Shown: positions 18,101 to 27,914 of the stretch, piece after piece
Numbering within the stretch: position 1 is the stretch's first letter
Layout: the number at the start of each line of letters is the position of its first letter
NCBI RefSeq assembly: GCF_900631955.1
Contig: NZ_UZWD01000027.1
Span: forward strand, 1 to 52,016
Direction: 5' to 3'
DNA: 52,016 nucleotides
Source of the DNA: Devosia equisanguinis
GTDB lineage: Bacteria > Pseudomonadota > Alphaproteobacteria > Rhizobiales > Devosiaceae
Notes under the pieces: generated by a model
Told to the model about the DNA's origin: nothing
The model's database searches: none
What the model saw: only the letters and a program-made list of their open reading frames with translations
Program-made: the position numbers and the translations under genes

Positions 18101-19853
18101 GATCAAGGTCGCGCAGGGTGCCAAGCCCGGCGAAGGCGGTCAGCTGCCTGGCCACAAGGTCGACTGGATCGTCGCCAAGACCCGTCACTCGACGCCCGGC
18201 GTGGGCCTGATTTCGCCCCCGCCGCACCACGACATCTATTCGATCGAAGATCTGGCGCAGCTGATCTACGATCTCAAGAACGTCAATGAGCAGGCCGATA
18301 TCTCGGTCAAGCTGGTGTCGGAAGTCGGTGTCGGCACGGTTGCGGCCGGCGTCGCCAAGGCGCGCGCCGATCACATCACCATCTCGGGCTATGACGGCGG
18401 CACCGGCGCTTCGCCCCTGACCTCGCTCAAGCATGCCGGCGGCCCGTGGGAAATCGGCCTGGCCGAAACCCACCAGACGCTGGTGCTCAACAGGCTCAGG
18501 TCGCGCGTAAAGCTGCAGGTCGATGGCGGTCTCAAGACCGGCCGTGACGTGCTGATCGGCGCGCTGCTCGGTGCCGACGAATTTGGCTTTTCGACGGCGC
18601 CGCTGATCGCGGCGGGCTGCATCATGATGCGCAAGTGCCATCTCAACACCTGCCCGGTTGGCGTCGCCACCCAGGACCCGGTGCTGCGCAAGCGCTTCAA
18701 GGGTACGCCCGAGCATGTCATCAACTATTTCTTCTTCATCGCCGAGGAACTGCGTGGCCTGATGGCATCGCTGGGTGCCCGCACCCTCAACGAGATCATC
18801 GGCCGTTCGGACCTCCTCGATCAGCGGAAGCTCGACGATCACTGGAAGGGCCAGGGCATCGACCTCGCCAAGGTGTTCTACAAGCCCGAGCCGCTGGGTG
18901 GTGATACGCTCTATCACTCCGAGAGGCAGGACCATCACCTGGAAAGCGTGCTCGACCGCAAGCTGGTCGAACTCGCGGCCCCGGCGCTGGAAAACGGCAC
19001 CCCGGTGCAGTTCGAGCTGCCCATTCGCAGCCGCGACCGCTCGGCCGGTGCCATGCTGTCAGGTGCCTTGGCCAAGAAATATGGCCATGAGGGCCTGCCC
19101 GACGACACCATTGCCATCACCCTGCGCGGCACGGCCGGACAGGCGTTTGGCGCGTTCCTGGCCAAGGGCATCTCGATCGACATGATCGGCGACGCCAATG
19201 ACTATGTGGGCAAGGGGCTTTCGGGTGGCCGCATCGTGGTGCGTCCCTCGGACACGGTCGGGTTCGATCCCAATCGGTCGATCATCGTCGGCAATACCGT
19301 GCTCTATGGCGCCATTGCCGGTGAATGCTACTTCCGCGGCATTGCCGGGGAACGCTTCGCCGTGCGCAATTCGGGCGCCATCGCCGTGGTCGAGGGCACG
19401 GGCGATCATGGCTGCGAATACATGACCGGGGGCCTTGTCGTGGTCATCGGCCAGACCGGTCGCAATTTTGCGGCGGGCATGAGCGGCGGCGTCGCCTATG
19501 TGCTGGATGAAGACGGGACCTTCCGGTCGCGCTGCAACCTGGCCATGGTCGATCTCGAACCGGTGCAGGAAGAAGAAGAGCTGATGCAGAAGCTCCACCA
19601 CCATGGTGGGGACCTCGAATGGCATGGCCGTGTCGACATTTCGGGCGACATGACCAAGCATGACGATGAGCGCCTGCACCAGCTGATCAGCAATCACCTG
19701 CACTATACCGGCTCGAGCAAGGCCAAGCACATCCTTGAAAACTGGGTCGAGATGCGGCCCAAATTCGTCAAGGTCATGCCGGTCGAATATCGCCGCGCCA
19801 TCCTCGAGATGGAAAAGAAGCGCGCTTCGGGCGCCGTGGCGGCGGCAGAGTGA
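15123..19853 (+). CDS. gltB: NADPH-dependent glutamate synthase (GOGAT), large subunit
   Basis: Makes glutamate from glutamine and 2-oxoglutarate; this alpha subunit hydrolyses glutamine and tunnels ammonia to the FMN site. It has 1576 residues, the normal size. Order of parts: a short propeptide, then the class II amidotransferase domain starting at the nucleophile Cys46 (HDACGIGM); the central domain; the FMN-binding TIM barrel with [13 protein letters not shown] and [10 protein letters not shown]; the 3Fe-4S ligands Cys1166, Cys1172 and Cys1177 ([15 protein letters not shown]); and the C-terminal beta-helix GXGXG domain ending near residue 1540. It is the first gene of gltB-gst-gltD. Regulation probably acts through the long upstream region. 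Confidence 0.98.
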   Translation: MAHERTGLSAETEPVASKTLILNGKRVTGRPAAQGLYNPANEHDACGIGMIANIKNLASHEVVEKGLEILENLEHRGAVGADPLMGDGAGILVQTPHAFFKKVLPFDLPEKHHYAVVMIFYPNIEGLRDRCADVVRRCLSQEGLALLGERIVPTNNGKLSRGVIATQPVIEQMIIARPEGLTLDEFERKLLIVRKVISNTVYKEVPESDGDNGFYVVSMSARTLVYKGMFLADQLGSFYHDLHDADFESAIALVHQRFSTNTFPSWKLAHPYRMTTHNGEINTIRGNVNWMAARQASVHSRYFGEDISKIWPISYEGQSDTACFDNALEFLVRGGYPLPHAAMMLIPEAWAGNPLMDEKRRAFYQYHASLMEPWDGPAAMSLSDGRYVVATLDRNGLRPARYLVTKEGHVVLASESGVLNIPDEDIVERWRLQPGRMLLIDLEQGRIISDDEIKATLATANPYADWLARTQIVLEDLPAVPPRAPEATEALLDRLQAFAYTQEDIKLLMAPMATTGQEAVGSMGTDTPISALSDKAKLLYTYFKQNFAQVTNPPIDPIREESVMSLVSFIGPRPNLFDLEGLSTVKRLEVRQPILTNEDLEKIRGIGDIESNQFKTKTLDITYPAEHGAEGMEAAIEALCQAAEEAVRGEYNIIILSDRLVAADRLDIPTLLALAAVHHHLIRKGLRTSTGLVVETGEAREIHHFAMLAGYGAEAINPYLAFEALQSLHAEGNYPEEVSADEVVYRYIKSVGKGLLKVMSKMGISTYQSYCGAQIFDAVGLSSDFVNKYFFGTATTIEGVGLKEVAEETVRRHNLAFGDDAVLRKQLDVGGEYAYRIRGEKHAWSPDVVADLQHAVRTFEESPENAQDRYNSFAARVNSGENGYLAIRHLFDIRPIGPAVALEEVEPAADIVKRFVTGAMSFGSISREAHTTLAIAMNRIGGKSNTGEGGEEPDRYKPLPDGSRNPLRSAIKQVASGRFGVTTEYLVNSDQIQIKVAQGAKPGEGGQLPGHKVDWIVAKTRHSTPGVGLISPPPHHDIYSIEDLAQLIYDLKNVNEQADISVKLVSEVGVGTVAAGVAKARADHITISGYDGGTGASPLTSLKHAGGPWEIGLAETHQTLVLNRLRSRVKLQVDGGLKTGRDVLIGALLGADEFGFSTAPLIAAGCIMMRKCHLNTCPVGVATQDPVLRKRFKGTPEHVINYFFFIAEELRGLMASLGARTLNEIIGRSDLLDQRKLDDHWKGQGIDLAKVFYKPEPLGGDTLYHSERQDHHLESVLDRKLVELAAPALENGTPVQFELPIRSRDRSAGAMLSGALAKKYGHEGLPDDTIAITLRGTAGQAFGAFLAKGISIDMIGDANDYVGKGLSGGRIVVRPSDTVGFDPNRSIIVGNTVLYGAIAGECYFRGIAGERFAVRNSGAIAVVEGTGDHGCEYMTGGLVVVIGQTGRNFAAGMSGGVAYVLDEDGTFRSRCNLAMVDLEPVQEEEELMQKLHHHGGDLEWHGRVDISGDMTKHDDERLHQLISNHLHYTGSSKAKHILENWVEMRPKFVKVMPVEYRRAILEMEKKRASGAVAAAE

Positions 19854-20455
19854 TGATGCAGCTTTACGGCAACCTTGGCTCGGGCAACGTCCTCAAGGTC
19901 AAGTACATCGCCGACGCCACCGGCCGGCCCTTCGTTCTGCATGAGATTGCGTCGCGCTCCGGTGCGACGCAGACGCCGGACTTCCTCAAGCTCAACCCTG
20001 CCGGGCAGATGCCGGTGGTGGTGCTGGAGGATGGCCGGCCGCTGGCCCAGTCCAACGCTATCCTGCGCTATCTGGCGCAGGGGACGCGTTTCCTGCCAGC
20101 CGACCCGTATCTCGCGGCCAAGGTGGACGAGTGGCTGTTCTGGGAACAGTATAGTCACGAGCCGACCGTGGCGGTGGCGCGGGCCCGCGTCGTCTATGAT
20201 GGGCAGGCTGTTGCCGATCTCGACCCGGGCCTTGTGGCCAGGGGAAACAAGGCGCTCGACCTGATGGAACAGGCGCTGACGGGTCGAAAATGGCTGGTGG
20301 GCGAGACCATGACGATCGCCGATATCGCCTTGCTCGCCTATACGCGCCAGGCGCCACAGGGAGGCTTCGATCTTGCCAAGCGCCCGGCAGTGCTGGCCTG
20401 GATAAAAGCCTCGGAACAAGAACTTGGACTGCCGTCCTTCCGGACGGAAAACTAG
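19853..20455 (+). CDS. Glutathione S-transferase family protein
   Basis: Cytoplasmic protein of about 200 residues with an N-terminal thioredoxin fold and an all-helical C-terminal domain. LKLNPAGQMPVVVLEDG (with the cis-Pro) and PLAQSNAILRYLA (the glutathione gamma-glutamyl site) are typical. The Ser in YGNLGSGNVLKVK is the likely activating residue, and MTIADIALLAYT is the N-capping box of the C-terminal domain. The ATG at 19853 overlaps the gltB stop (TGATG); GTG 19850 and ATG 19856 are alternative starts. It lies between the two glutamate synthase genes and is probably co-translated with them. Its substrate is unknown. Confidence 0.9.
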   Translation: MMQLYGNLGSGNVLKVKYIADATGRPFVLHEIASRSGATQTPDFLKLNPAGQMPVVVLEDGRPLAQSNAILRYLAQGTRFLPADPYLAAKVDEWLFWEQYSHEPTVAVARARVVYDGQAVADLDPGLVARGNKALDLMEQALTGRKWLVGETMTIADIALLAYTRQAPQGGFDLAKRPAVLAWIKASEQELGLPSFRTEN

Positions 20456-20464
20456 GAGGAAAGC

Positions 20465-21892
20465 ATGGGTAAGGTTACAGGCTTTCTCGAAATCGATCGT
20501 GAGGAACCGCGCTATCAGCCGGCTTCGGACCGCATTCGTCACTTTGGCGAATTCACCATTCCGTTGCGCGAAGCGCAGGTGGTGGACCAGGCCGCCCGCT
20601 GCATGGATTGCGGCGTGCCCTTCTGTCATGGCGATACTGGTTGCCCCGTGCACAACCAGATCCCGGACTGGAACGACCTCGTCTACAACAATGACTGGGA
20701 AGAAGCGGCGCGCAATCTGCACTCGACCAATAACTTCCCCGAATTCACCGGCCGCATCTGCCCAGCGCCCTGCGAGGAAGCCTGCACGCTGAACCTCGAG
20801 GACGTGCCGGTCGCCATCAAGACCGTCGAGCAGGCCATTGCCGACAAGGCCATCAAGTCAGGCTGGGTCAAGCCGCAGGTGCCGGCGCACAAGACTGGCA
20901 AGCGCGTTGCCGTTATCGGCTCCGGCCCGGCGGGCCTGGCTGCGGCGCAGCAATTGGCGCGCGCCGGCCATGACGTGCATGTCTATGAGCGCGAGCCCAA
21001 GGCCGGTGGCCTGCTGCGCTATGGCATTCCCGACTTCAAGATGGAAAAGGACCATATCGACTTCCGCGTCTCGCAGATGGAAGCCGAAGGCGTCACCTTC
21101 CACTATGGCGTCAATGTCGGGGTCACCACGCCGCTCTCCACGCTGCAGGCCGAGCATGATGCCGTGCTGCTGGCCGGTGGGGCGGAAAAGCCGCGCGCCG
21201 TCGATGTCGAGGGCAATAGCTTTGATGGCGTGCATTACGCCATGCCATTCCTGATCCAGCAGAACCGCCGCGTCGGTGGTGAGGATGTGTCGGGCGAGTT
21301 CCAGCTTTCTGCCGCCGGCAAGCATGTCGTGGTGGTGGGCGGCGGTGATACCGCCTCGGACTGCGTCGGCACATCGTTCCGTCAGGGCGCCATTGCGGTG
21401 ACCCAACTCGACGTGCGCCCCATGCCGCCCGAGCTCGAGAACAAGCTGACCAACTGGCCCAACTGGGCGGTCAAGATGCGCACCTCGTCCAGCCAGGCCG
21501 AAGGCGCCATCCGTGAATTCTCCGCCGGCACCATGAAGATCCTCGGCAATGCCAAGGGTCATGTGACCGGGGTGGAATGCGCCAGGGTCGATCGCAAGCG
21601 CCAGCCCATCGAGGGCAGCGAGTTCGTCATCAAGGCCGATCTCGTGCTCTTCGCCATCGGTTTTGCCGGTCCGCTTCAGGACGGCATGCTGAGCGAGCTC
21701 GGTGCCGATCTCGACAAGCGTGGCAATCTCTTTGCCGATACGTTCACCTACAAGACCTCGGTCGACAAGGTCTATGCTGCCGGCGATATGCGCCGGGGGC
21801 AGTCACTGGTGGTCTGGGCCATCCGCGAAGGCCGCCAGGCCGCCCGTGCCATCGACAACGACCTGATGGGCAAGACCGACCTGCCGCGCTGA
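20465..21892 (+). CDS. gltD: NADPH-dependent glutamate synthase (GOGAT), small subunit
   Basis: Beta subunit that takes electrons from NADPH through FAD and 4Fe-4S clusters to the large subunit. It has 475 residues with strong ribosome binding site AGGAGG. N-terminal cluster ligands are Cys46, Cys49, Cys54 and Cys60 ([15 protein letters not shown]) plus a second set in CPAPCEEAC near residue 99-107. The FAD-binding [14 protein letters not shown] and the NADPH-binding GGGDTASDC motifs follow, and the C-terminal [17 protein letters not shown] closes the FAD site. It completes the gltB-gst-gltD operon, which a strong terminator closes. Confidence 0.98.
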   Translation: MGKVTGFLEIDREEPRYQPASDRIRHFGEFTIPLREAQVVDQAARCMDCGVPFCHGDTGCPVHNQIPDWNDLVYNNDWEEAARNLHSTNNFPEFTGRICPAPCEEACTLNLEDVPVAIKTVEQAIADKAIKSGWVKPQVPAHKTGKRVAVIGSGPAGLAAAQQLARAGHDVHVYEREPKAGGLLRYGIPDFKMEKDHIDFRVSQMEAEGVTFHYGVNVGVTTPLSTLQAEHDAVLLAGGAEKPRAVDVEGNSFDGVHYAMPFLIQQNRRVGGEDVSGEFQLSAAGKHVVVVGGGDTASDCVGTSFRQGAIAVTQLDVRPMPPELENKLTNWPNWAVKMRTSSSQAEGAIREFSAGTMKILGNAKGHVTGVECARVDRKRQPIEGSEFVIKADLVLFAIGFAGPLQDGMLSELGADLDKRGNLFADTFTYKTSVDKVYAAGDMRRGQSLVVWAIREGRQAARAIDNDLMGKTDLPR

Positions 21893-21914
21893 CGCGAGGT
21901 TTTGAAGCAGACCA

Positions 21915-21952
21915 ATGGGCCTCTCCCGGATCGGGGGAGGCCCATTTGTTTG
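21915..21952 (+). terminator. Intrinsic terminator of the gltB-gst-gltD operon
   Basis: A 13-bp stem starts with ATGGGCCTC (21915-21923) pairing GAGGCCCAT (21937-21945) and continues inward with TCCC against GGGG. A TTGTTTG tract follows. Confidence 0.88.
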
Positions 21953-22006
21953 GGGGAAGCGGAATAGGGCTCGAAATTAGGTCAAGTGTCAGCCCGGCGG
22001 CTGGTC

Positions 22007-23074
22007 TCAATCCTGTTTGCGGCTCATGTCGATCATGCGCTCGACGGCGAGGCGGGCGGGGCCGATGATGTCGGGAGGGATGGTGACTTCCTCGCTCATG
22101 GTGTGGAGCGACCACAGCACGTTTTCGAGATTGATGCGTTTCATGTGCGGGCAGATATTGCAGCCGCGCAGGAAGTCGACGCCGGTGGTTTCGGAGGCGA
22201 CATTGTCTGACATCGAGCACTCGGTGACCATGACGACGCGCGCCGGCCTTGTGGATTTGACCCAGTCGATCATTGCCGCGGTGGAGCCGGCGAAATCGAC
22301 CGCGTCGATCACCTCGGGCGGGCATTCGGGATGGGCGATGATCTTGGCCGTCGGATAGGCGTGGCGCAGCTCGGAAATGTCGTCTGCGGTGAAGGTTTCG
22401 TGCACCTCGCAGGCGCCGGCCCAGGTGATGATCTTCTTGTGAGTTTTCTTGGCGGTGTTCTTGGCCAGATATTGGTCGGGGATCATCATCACCGTGTCGC
22501 CCTCGACGCGATTGACAATGTCGAGCGCGTTGGAGGAGGTGCAGCATACATCTGTTACCGCCTTCACCGCGGCCGAGGTGTTGACATAGGTCACCACCGG
22601 CACGCCGGGATAGCGGGCGCGCATGGCCATGACGTCCTCGGCGGTAATGGATTCCGAGAGCGAACAGCCGGCGCGGCTATCGGGGATCAGCACCGTCTTT
22701 TCCGGGTTTAGCATTTTGGAGGTTTCGGCCATGAAGTGCACGCCGCACTGCACGATGACCGACTGACGGACCTTGGTGGCCTCAATGGCCAATTGCAGGC
22801 TGTCGCCCACCACATCGGCGACGCCGTGATAGATTTGTGGCGTCTGGTAATTGTGCGCCAGGATGACGGCATCCTTCTCCTTCTTGAGCCGGTTGATCTG
22901 AAAGATCAGCGGCGCATAGAAGGGCCATTCGACGCCCGGGATCTTGTCCTTGACCCGATCGAAGATCTTGTCGGTGGCGCGTTCCACGGCCTTGGAATAG
23001 CCGAGATCGAAATGATCGGCGAGAATAGCGCGGGCGTCCGCGAGCGGGGTTACCGCATTGATCATCTGCACCAT
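22007..23074 (-). CDS. nadA: Quinolinate synthase A
   Basis: Condenses iminoaspartate with dihydroxyacetone phosphate to quinolinate in de novo NAD synthesis, using a 4Fe-4S cluster. The protein has 355 residues. Visible family motifs are [37 protein letters not shown] and [11 protein letters not shown], with cluster Cys candidates in [17 protein letters not shown] and [14 protein letters not shown] lies just before the ATG at 23074. The usual partners nadB and nadC are not next to it in this window. Confidence 0.96.
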   Translation of the reverse strand: MVQMINAVTPLADARAILADHFDLGYSKAVERATDKIFDRVKDKIPGVEWPFYAPLIFQINRLKKEKDAVILAHNYQTPQIYHGVADVVGDSLQLAIEATKVRQSVIVQCGVHFMAETSKMLNPEKTVLIPDSRAGCSLSESITAEDVMAMRARYPGVPVVTYVNTSAAVKAVTDVCCTSSNALDIVNRVEGDTVMMIPDQYLAKNTAKKTHKKIITWAGACEVHETFTADDISELRHAYPTAKIIAHPECPPEVIDAVDFAGSTAAMIDWVKSTRPARVVMVTECSMSDNVASETTGVDFLRGCNICPHMKRINLENVLWSLHTMSEEVTIPPDIIGPARLAVERMIDMSRKQD

Positions 23075-23200
23075 CGGGGCCTCCCACGCTCAACGCCGGG
23101 AACCTAGGGATTATTGGCTTTCATTTCAATGAATGGCCTTGCAGGAAAGTGACGAGACGCCTAACGCTGGGGCCAGTTTCTTCCTGCCGAGGACCAGTTC

Positions 23201-23836
23201 ATGCCGCAAGACGCCAATGCCATTCGCTCTATCCTCTCGCTGGCGCCGGTCGTGCCCGTCATCATTCTCGACGATGTCGCCCAGGCGCGCCCGCTGGCCG
23301 AAGCCCTGGTGGCGGGTGGCCTGCCGGTGCTGGAAGTGACGCTGCGCACGCCCAATGCGCTCAAGGTGATGGAAGAAATGGCCAAGGTCACCGGCGCTAT
23401 CGTCGGCTCCGGCACGGTGCGCAATGCCGCACATATGAAAGCCTCGGTGGATGCCGGCTGCCGCTTCATGGTGTCGCCGGGCGCCTCGCCGCGCCTGCTC
23501 GACGCGGCCGAAGACGTGGCCATTCCGCTCCTGCCGGGGATCGGCACCCCGACCGAGGCCATGGCTGCGGCTGAGCGTGGCTATAGCTTCCTTAAATTCT
23601 TCCCCGCCGAAGCCTTGGGCGGCGCGCCGGTACTCAAGGCTTTCGCCTCGCCGCTGCCCGATATCACCTTCTGCCCCACCGGCGGCATCGATCCGGCCAA
23701 GGCCAAGACCTATCTCGGCCTGCCCAATGTGATCTGCGTCGGCGGCTCCTGGATTATGCCGGCCGAGGCGCTGGCCTCCGGCGATTTCGCCCGCATCGAG
23801 AGCCTGGCGCGCGAAGCCAGCCTGCTCAAGGGCTAA
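23201..23836 (+). CDS. eda: 2-dehydro-3-deoxy-6-phosphogluconate (KDPG) aldolase
   Basis: Splits KDPG into pyruvate and glyceraldehyde 3-phosphate, the last step of the Entner-Doudoroff pathway. It has 211 residues, typical size. The Schiff-base Lys lies in YSFLKFFPAEALGG, the catalytic Glu in LEVTLRTPNAL, and the phosphate-binding FCPTGGI and CVGGSWIMP segments are intact. Ribosome binding site GAGGA precedes the ATG. It is transcribed divergently from nadA with a 126-bp gap and followed by a strong terminator. The edd gene is not in the window. Confidence 0.95.
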   Translation: MPQDANAIRSILSLAPVVPVIILDDVAQARPLAEALVAGGLPVLEVTLRTPNALKVMEEMAKVTGAIVGSGTVRNAAHMKASVDAGCRFMVSPGASPRLLDAAEDVAIPLLPGIGTPTEAMAAAERGYSFLKFFPAEALGGAPVLKAFASPLPDITFCPTGGIDPAKAKTYLGLPNVICVGGSWIMPAEALASGDFARIESLAREASLLKG

Positions 23837-23857
23837 TTTTTGGGCTTTTAAGGTCTC

Positions 23858-23894
23858 AGCGCCCTCGGGTTTTTGATCCGGGGGCGCTTTTTTG
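23858..23894 (+). terminator. Intrinsic terminator after eda
   Basis: AGCGCCCTCGG (23858-23868) pairs with the arm ending GGGGCGCT at 23888 to give a 12-bp stem, followed by TTTTTTG. Confidence 0.9.
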
Positions 23895-23921
23895 TGCTGG
23901 CTGTCGATCACCGCAATGGTG

Positions 23922-23946
23922 CCGATTTCGCCGGGGACGAAATCGG
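23922..23946. repeat. Perfect 9-bp hairpin before the alpha/beta hydrolase gene
   Basis: CCGATTTCG (23922-23930), loop of 7, CGAAATCGG (23938-23946). It ends 21 bp before the hydrolase start, so it could be a leader hairpin or an operator; no T-run follows. Confidence 0.55.
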
Positions 23947-23967
23947 GCTAGGGTGGGATAAAATGCA

Positions 23968-24960
23968 ATGCAAGGTTCGTCCGTGACTGCTCTTGTCGAC
24001 CCCAATGGCCCCAAACTCGCCGTAACCGCCAACAATCCCGTGCCCGAAGGGGTGCGGGTGGGGTTTTTCACCACCTCCGACAAGCTGCGCCTGCGCTATG
24101 CGATCTGGCCGAAATCGGCGGGGCCGCATCGGGGGACGGTGTGCCTAGTGCAGGGACGCACCGAATATATCGAGAAATATTTCGAGACGGTGGCCGATTT
24201 CCGGGCGCGGGGCTTTGCCGTGGCTACTTTCGACTGGCGTGGACAGGGCGGGTCGGAGCGGCTGATCGGCAATCCGACGCTGGGTTATGTCGACAAGTTC
24301 GACGACTACTGGACCGATTTGCGCTGTTTCCACGCCGAGATCCTGCTGCCCGATTGCCCGCCGCCCTTTTATCTCGTTGGCCATTCCATGGGCGGGCTGG
24401 CGAGCCTTTATGCGGCGACGCGCGACCGGATGATGTTCGATCGGGTGTTCCTGTCGGCGCCGATGGTGAGCCTTTACAAGATGGAACAGGCCATGAAGCG
24501 CTGGGCGCTGTTCGCCGAGGTGGCGAGCTTCGTCGGGCTTGGAAAGGTGCCGGTGGCGCGCAAGGGCGACCGGCGGCCGGACGAGGCGATGTTCGTCAAC
24601 AATCCGCTGACCTCGGACGTGCTGCGCTACAACCGCATGGTCGAAACCATCCGCGCCGATGACGGGCTTTATCTGGGCTCGCCGACGCTGCGCTGGCTGG
24701 CGGCCTCGATGCGGGCCATGGCGGATGCTGCCCATGACTCTTTTCCGGCGACGCTGAAGATTCCGATGCTGATGCTGGCGGCGGCGCGCGACGAGATCGT
24801 CTACACACCGGCCATCGAGGCGCTGGGCCTGCGATTGCGGACCGGTCGGCACATGGTGATCCCCGGCGCCCGGCACGAATTGTTCATGGAAAACGACTCT
24901 ATCCGCGGCCAGGTCCTGGCTGCGTTCGATGCCTTCATCACCGACCAGACGCGGGTTTAG
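23968..24960 (+). CDS. Alpha/beta hydrolase (lysophospholipase-like, serine hydrolase)
   Basis: Serine hydrolase of 330 residues in the monoacylglycerol lipase/PldB branch. The nucleophile elbow is LVGHSMGGLA (about residue 140), an oxyanion-side motif is LVQGRTEYIEKY, and the acid and base are likely the Asp of AAARDEIV and the His of PGARHELFMEND. The FDWRGQGGSERL segment is characteristic of the PldB group. No signal peptide is visible, so a cytoplasmic or membrane-peripheral place is likely. It stands alone; the true substrate is not shown by the sequence. Confidence 0.88.
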   Translation: MQGSSVTALVDPNGPKLAVTANNPVPEGVRVGFFTTSDKLRLRYAIWPKSAGPHRGTVCLVQGRTEYIEKYFETVADFRARGFAVATFDWRGQGGSERLIGNPTLGYVDKFDDYWTDLRCFHAEILLPDCPPPFYLVGHSMGGLASLYAATRDRMMFDRVFLSAPMVSLYKMEQAMKRWALFAEVASFVGLGKVPVARKGDRRPDEAMFVNNPLTSDVLRYNRMVETIRADDGLYLGSPTLRWLAASMRAMADAAHDSFPATLKIPMLMLAAARDEIVYTPAIEALGLRLRTGRHMVIPGARHELFMENDSIRGQVLAAFDAFITDQTRV

Positions 24961-25182
24961 AGCGTCTTGCGTTCTGGTTGATGCGGCTTCATCGCCCCCT
25001 CCCCCCTTGAGGGCTCTGAGCTGTCCCGAAGGGCAAATCTCTTCAGCGGAGAGATTTGAAGTGAAGAGGCCGGGGTGGGGGGGGTGGTGCAGTGACACAC
25101 CGATGGACCCCCACCCTCAATCCCTCCCCTCAAGGGGGAGGGAGGCGAAAGAGCCCGGAGGTCCACCTTAGGCTGATATCAC
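24961..25182. repeat. Composite intergenic repeat block
   Basis: The gap between two converging hydrolase genes is filled by GC-rich repeats. One is a C-run/G-run element at 24996-25016. Another is a hairpin AAATCTCT (25035-25042)/AGAGATTT (25050-25057) with a 7-base loop. A third, at about 25103-25147, is a reverse-strand near copy of 51969-52010, with one difference over about 40 bases. No gene is present. Confidence 0.65.
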
Positions 25183-26193
25183 CTAGCTCAGCGCTGCGGC
25201 CAGATAGGGCAGGCTGAGGTCCATGCGGTAGTCGACGCCCGAATGGTTGTCGGGAAATTCCTCGTAGCGATGGACGATGCCCTGCTGGTCGAGCAGGCGA
25301 TGCAGGCGGCGGGTGCCATAGAGGATGTTGTACTGATCATCGGTGCCGCATTCGAGATAGAAGCCCTTGAGCGTGCCAATGGCGGCGGCCTGGGTTTCGG
25401 CCATGCGCACCGGGTCCCATTTGAGCCAATTGGCCCAGCGGTCCTCGATCAGCTCGCAGGTGTCATTGGTCACCGGCAGGCGCAGGCCGAGAAAGGTTTC
25501 GGGGTTCGGATCGGGATCGAAGCTGGCGGCCTGGGCGAGGATCATCAGCACCATGGTGTCCTTGCCGTCGAGCTTGGGTTTTGCCTCGAAGGCGCTCATC
25601 CAGGCTTCGATGGAATAGTTGAATTTGGCCAGTGCCCGCAAAGTGTTGGGAAATTCAGGCAGGTAAAGGTTCTCGAAGCCCGCATCGCCGGAATGGCTGG
25701 CGGCGGCCGACCAGATATCGGGATGGCGCATGGCGTGGATCAGCGCGCCGAAGCCGCCTGAACTCTTGCCGAAGACGCCGCGCCGACCGCTGCCGCCGCA
25801 ACCGAATTTCTGCTCGACGGCAGCAAGCATCTCGGTGGTGAGGAAATCCTCCCAGTTTCCGAGCACCGGGCTGTTCACATATTGATTGCCGCCCAGCCGC
25901 GAGAAGCAATCGGGGAAGGCGACGACGACGGGCGCCATCTTGCCCTCGCCGATCAGCCGATCGAGCCGCTCGGGCACGTTTTCGCCAAAGGCCTTCCAGG
26001 CGGTGTGGGCGGGACCGCCGGCAGTATAGCCGACGAGATCGACGAGGAGCGGCAGGTCCCGTCCGTCGTGACCATGGGGCACATAGACATCGACGATGCG
26101 CGTGGTCGGATCGCCCAGCAGATTGCCCTTGAGGGCCTGGCTCTCAACCATGAGGCGATGGACGGTTCCGGCAGGATGGCTGGTGCGGCGCAT
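25183..26193 (-). CDS. Esterase-family alpha/beta hydrolase (esterase D/enterochelin-esterase-like)
   Basis: Serine esterase of 336 residues. The start is chosen at 26193 (MRRTSHPAGTVHRLMVES) because GGAG precedes it at good distance; a longer frame to 26280 lacks one. The nucleophile lies in VFGKSSGGFGAL, with DCFSRLGGNQYVNS earlier and a C-terminal FPDNHSGVDYRM carrying the likely catalytic His. No signal peptide is seen. The family includes S-formylglutathione hydrolases and siderophore esterases, but the match to either is not close enough to name a substrate. Confidence 0.85.
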   Translation of the reverse strand: MRRTSHPAGTVHRLMVESQALKGNLLGDPTTRIVDVYVPHGHDGRDLPLLVDLVGYTAGGPAHTAWKAFGENVPERLDRLIGEGKMAPVVVAFPDCFSRLGGNQYVNSPVLGNWEDFLTTEMLAAVEQKFGCGGSGRRGVFGKSSGGFGALIHAMRHPDIWSAAASHSGDAGFENLYLPEFPNTLRALAKFNYSIEAWMSAFEAKPKLDGKDTMVLMILAQAASFDPDPNPETFLGLRLPVTNDTCELIEDRWANWLKWDPVRMAETQAAAIGTLKGFYLECGTDDQYNILYGTRRLHRLLDQQGIVHRYEEFPDNHSGVDYRMDLSLPYLAAALS

Positions 26194-26290
26194 GATGGCT
26201 CCGTTGGTCGGGATGGTCACTGCCCAGACTTGGGCCGGGTGCGCGGAAATGGCAAGGGTCGAGGTGGAGCGATGCTCCAAATGTCAAAGA

Positions 26291-27814
26291 CTACTCGGCG
26301 GCGCCGCGGTGGTCGATGAGGGCGTCGGGGCCGTTGGGGTCGCCGGGGGCGGTTTCGCAGCCGAGCTCGGGGAAGGCGGCGATGCGCTGGTTGCGGAAAT
26401 CGGTGCGCAGGACGATGAGGCCGCGCTCCTCGAACCAGGTCAGCAAGCGCCGGGCGCGGCTGGCCGAATGGGTGCCGTAGAGGCGGGCCAAGGTGGCGTC
26501 GGACGGGCAGGGTGCGCCGGTGAGCGCGGCCTGGGCGATGACGAGGAACACGCCCTGCACGTCATCTGTCAGCGTTTCCGAGAGGGCGAGGGCCTGTTGC
26601 CAGCCGTCGGAGCTGGCGATTTCCTCATCGGGCGCCACGCGGGCGACGGCCAGCAGGCGCTTGAAGGCGGGCAAAGCCGGTGGATCGCCGGGCACGCGGC
26701 GGATGCGGCAGCGCACGAGGAAATCCTGATAGAGCACGGCCGTGGTGCGGAAGCCGGCATCGGGGTCGCTCAAAAGCTCTGCCATCACCGCCTGGATCTG
26801 CGCCTCGCGCTCAGCCTCGTCGATCTCGGGGAACAGCGAGGCGGGCTCTTCCGGTGCTTCGGCGCGGGCCTTGGCGCGGGCTTCGGCCACCTGGGCGAGC
26901 AGTTCATTGGTCGAGGGCGGCGGTGGCGGCGGCGGGCGGCGCACCACGGGGCGGGCCAGTTCGTCCGGCTCCATGGTGAAGATGAGGTCGGCGGCATCAA
27001 CAGGCGCCTCGGGCAGGGGGGTCAGCTTGGGGCTGGTCGAGCGCGCCGAGGTTTCCACCGCGCCGATGGTGATCGGCAGTGGTCGGCGCGAGATAGCCGG
27101 CCCCAGAGCGACGAAATGGCCGCGCTGCAGATCGCGGAACTGCTCGGCCTGGCGGCGATCCATGCCTAAGAGATCGGCGGCACGGGCCATGTCGATATCG
27201 AGGAATGTGCGGCCCATGAGGAAGTTCGACGCCTCGGCGGCGACGTTCTTGGCCAGCTTGGCGAGGCGCTGGGTGGCGATGACCCCGGCCAGGCCGCGCT
27301 TGCGGCCGCGACACATGAGGTTGGTCATGGCCCCGAGCGAGAGTTTGCGGGCTTCGTCGGAGACTTCGCCGGCAGCGGCCGGGGCGAAGAGCTGGGCTTC
27401 GTCCACCACCACCAGCACCGGATACCAATAGTCGCGATCGGCATCGAACATGCCGCCGAGGAAAGCCGCGGCGGCGCGCATCTGCTGCTCGACGTCGAGG
27501 CCTTCGAGATTGAGCACGACAGAGACGCGGTGCTGGCGCACGCGGGCGGCGATGCGAGTGAGTTCGTTCTCGGTGCGGGCGGCATCGACGACCAGATGGC
27601 CATATTTGTCGGCCAGGGTTACGAAGTCGCCTTCCGGATCGACCACGCATTGCTGCACCCAGGGGGCGGACTGTTCGAGCAGGCGCCGCAGCAAGTGGGA
27701 TTTGCCGGAACCGGAATTGCCCTGCACCAGGAGACGGGTGGCCAGCAGTTCCTCGAGGTCGAGCGAGGCCGGGCCCTTGCCCTGACTTGCGCCCATGTCG
27801 ATGGCTACCTGCAT
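26291..27814 (-). CDS. HerA-like ATP-binding protein (FtsK-HerA superfamily)
   Basis: ATPase of 507 residues. Walker A is QGNSGSGKSHLLRRLL (about residue 31-46), followed by VVDPEGDFVTL, Walker B VLVVVDEAQLFAPA (about 135), and a MCRGRKRGLAGVIATQRLAKL sensor region, as in HerA-type DNA translocases. Residues about 290-320 are Pro- and Ala-rich, and the C-terminal 180 residues look like a helical winged-helix region (YGTHSASRARRLLTWFEERGLIVLRTD). HerA usually works with the nuclease NurA, which is absent here. Ribosome binding site GGAG is present. DNA processing is inferred from family only. Confidence 0.85.
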   Translation of the reverse strand: MQVAIDMGASQGKGPASLDLEELLATRLLVQGNSGSGKSHLLRRLLEQSAPWVQQCVVDPEGDFVTLADKYGHLVVDAARTENELTRIAARVRQHRVSVVLNLEGLDVEQQMRAAAAFLGGMFDADRDYWYPVLVVVDEAQLFAPAAAGEVSDEARKLSLGAMTNLMCRGRKRGLAGVIATQRLAKLAKNVAAEASNFLMGRTFLDIDMARAADLLGMDRRQAEQFRDLQRGHFVALGPAISRRPLPITIGAVETSARSTSPKLTPLPEAPVDAADLIFTMEPDELARPVVRRPPPPPPPSTNELLAQVAEARAKARAEAPEEPASLFPEIDEAEREAQIQAVMAELLSDPDAGFRTTAVLYQDFLVRCRIRRVPGDPPALPAFKRLLAVARVAPDEEIASSDGWQQALALSETLTDDVQGVFLVIAQAALTGAPCPSDATLARLYGTHSASRARRLLTWFEERGLIVLRTDFRNQRIAAFPELGCETAPGDPNGPDALIDHRGAAE

Positions 27815-27914
27815 TCCTTCTCCGGCCGGCGCTTGGCGCCCATCACGATCACTGGCTTCTGCCTAGCACAGAGGGGAGGCGATTCGGCCAGAACTCGTGC
27901 GCCATCCACAAGCC

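Noticed and set aside
14970..18938. A 1322-codon open frame on the minus strand opposite gltB
   Set aside because: It is the antisense of a clearly real gltB; the GC-rich third positions of gltB remove stops from this frame. Its residues are dominated by His, Arg, Gly, Asp and match no family.
21915..21945. gltD terminator as also ending nadA
   Set aside because: On the minus strand the hairpin is not followed by a T-run.
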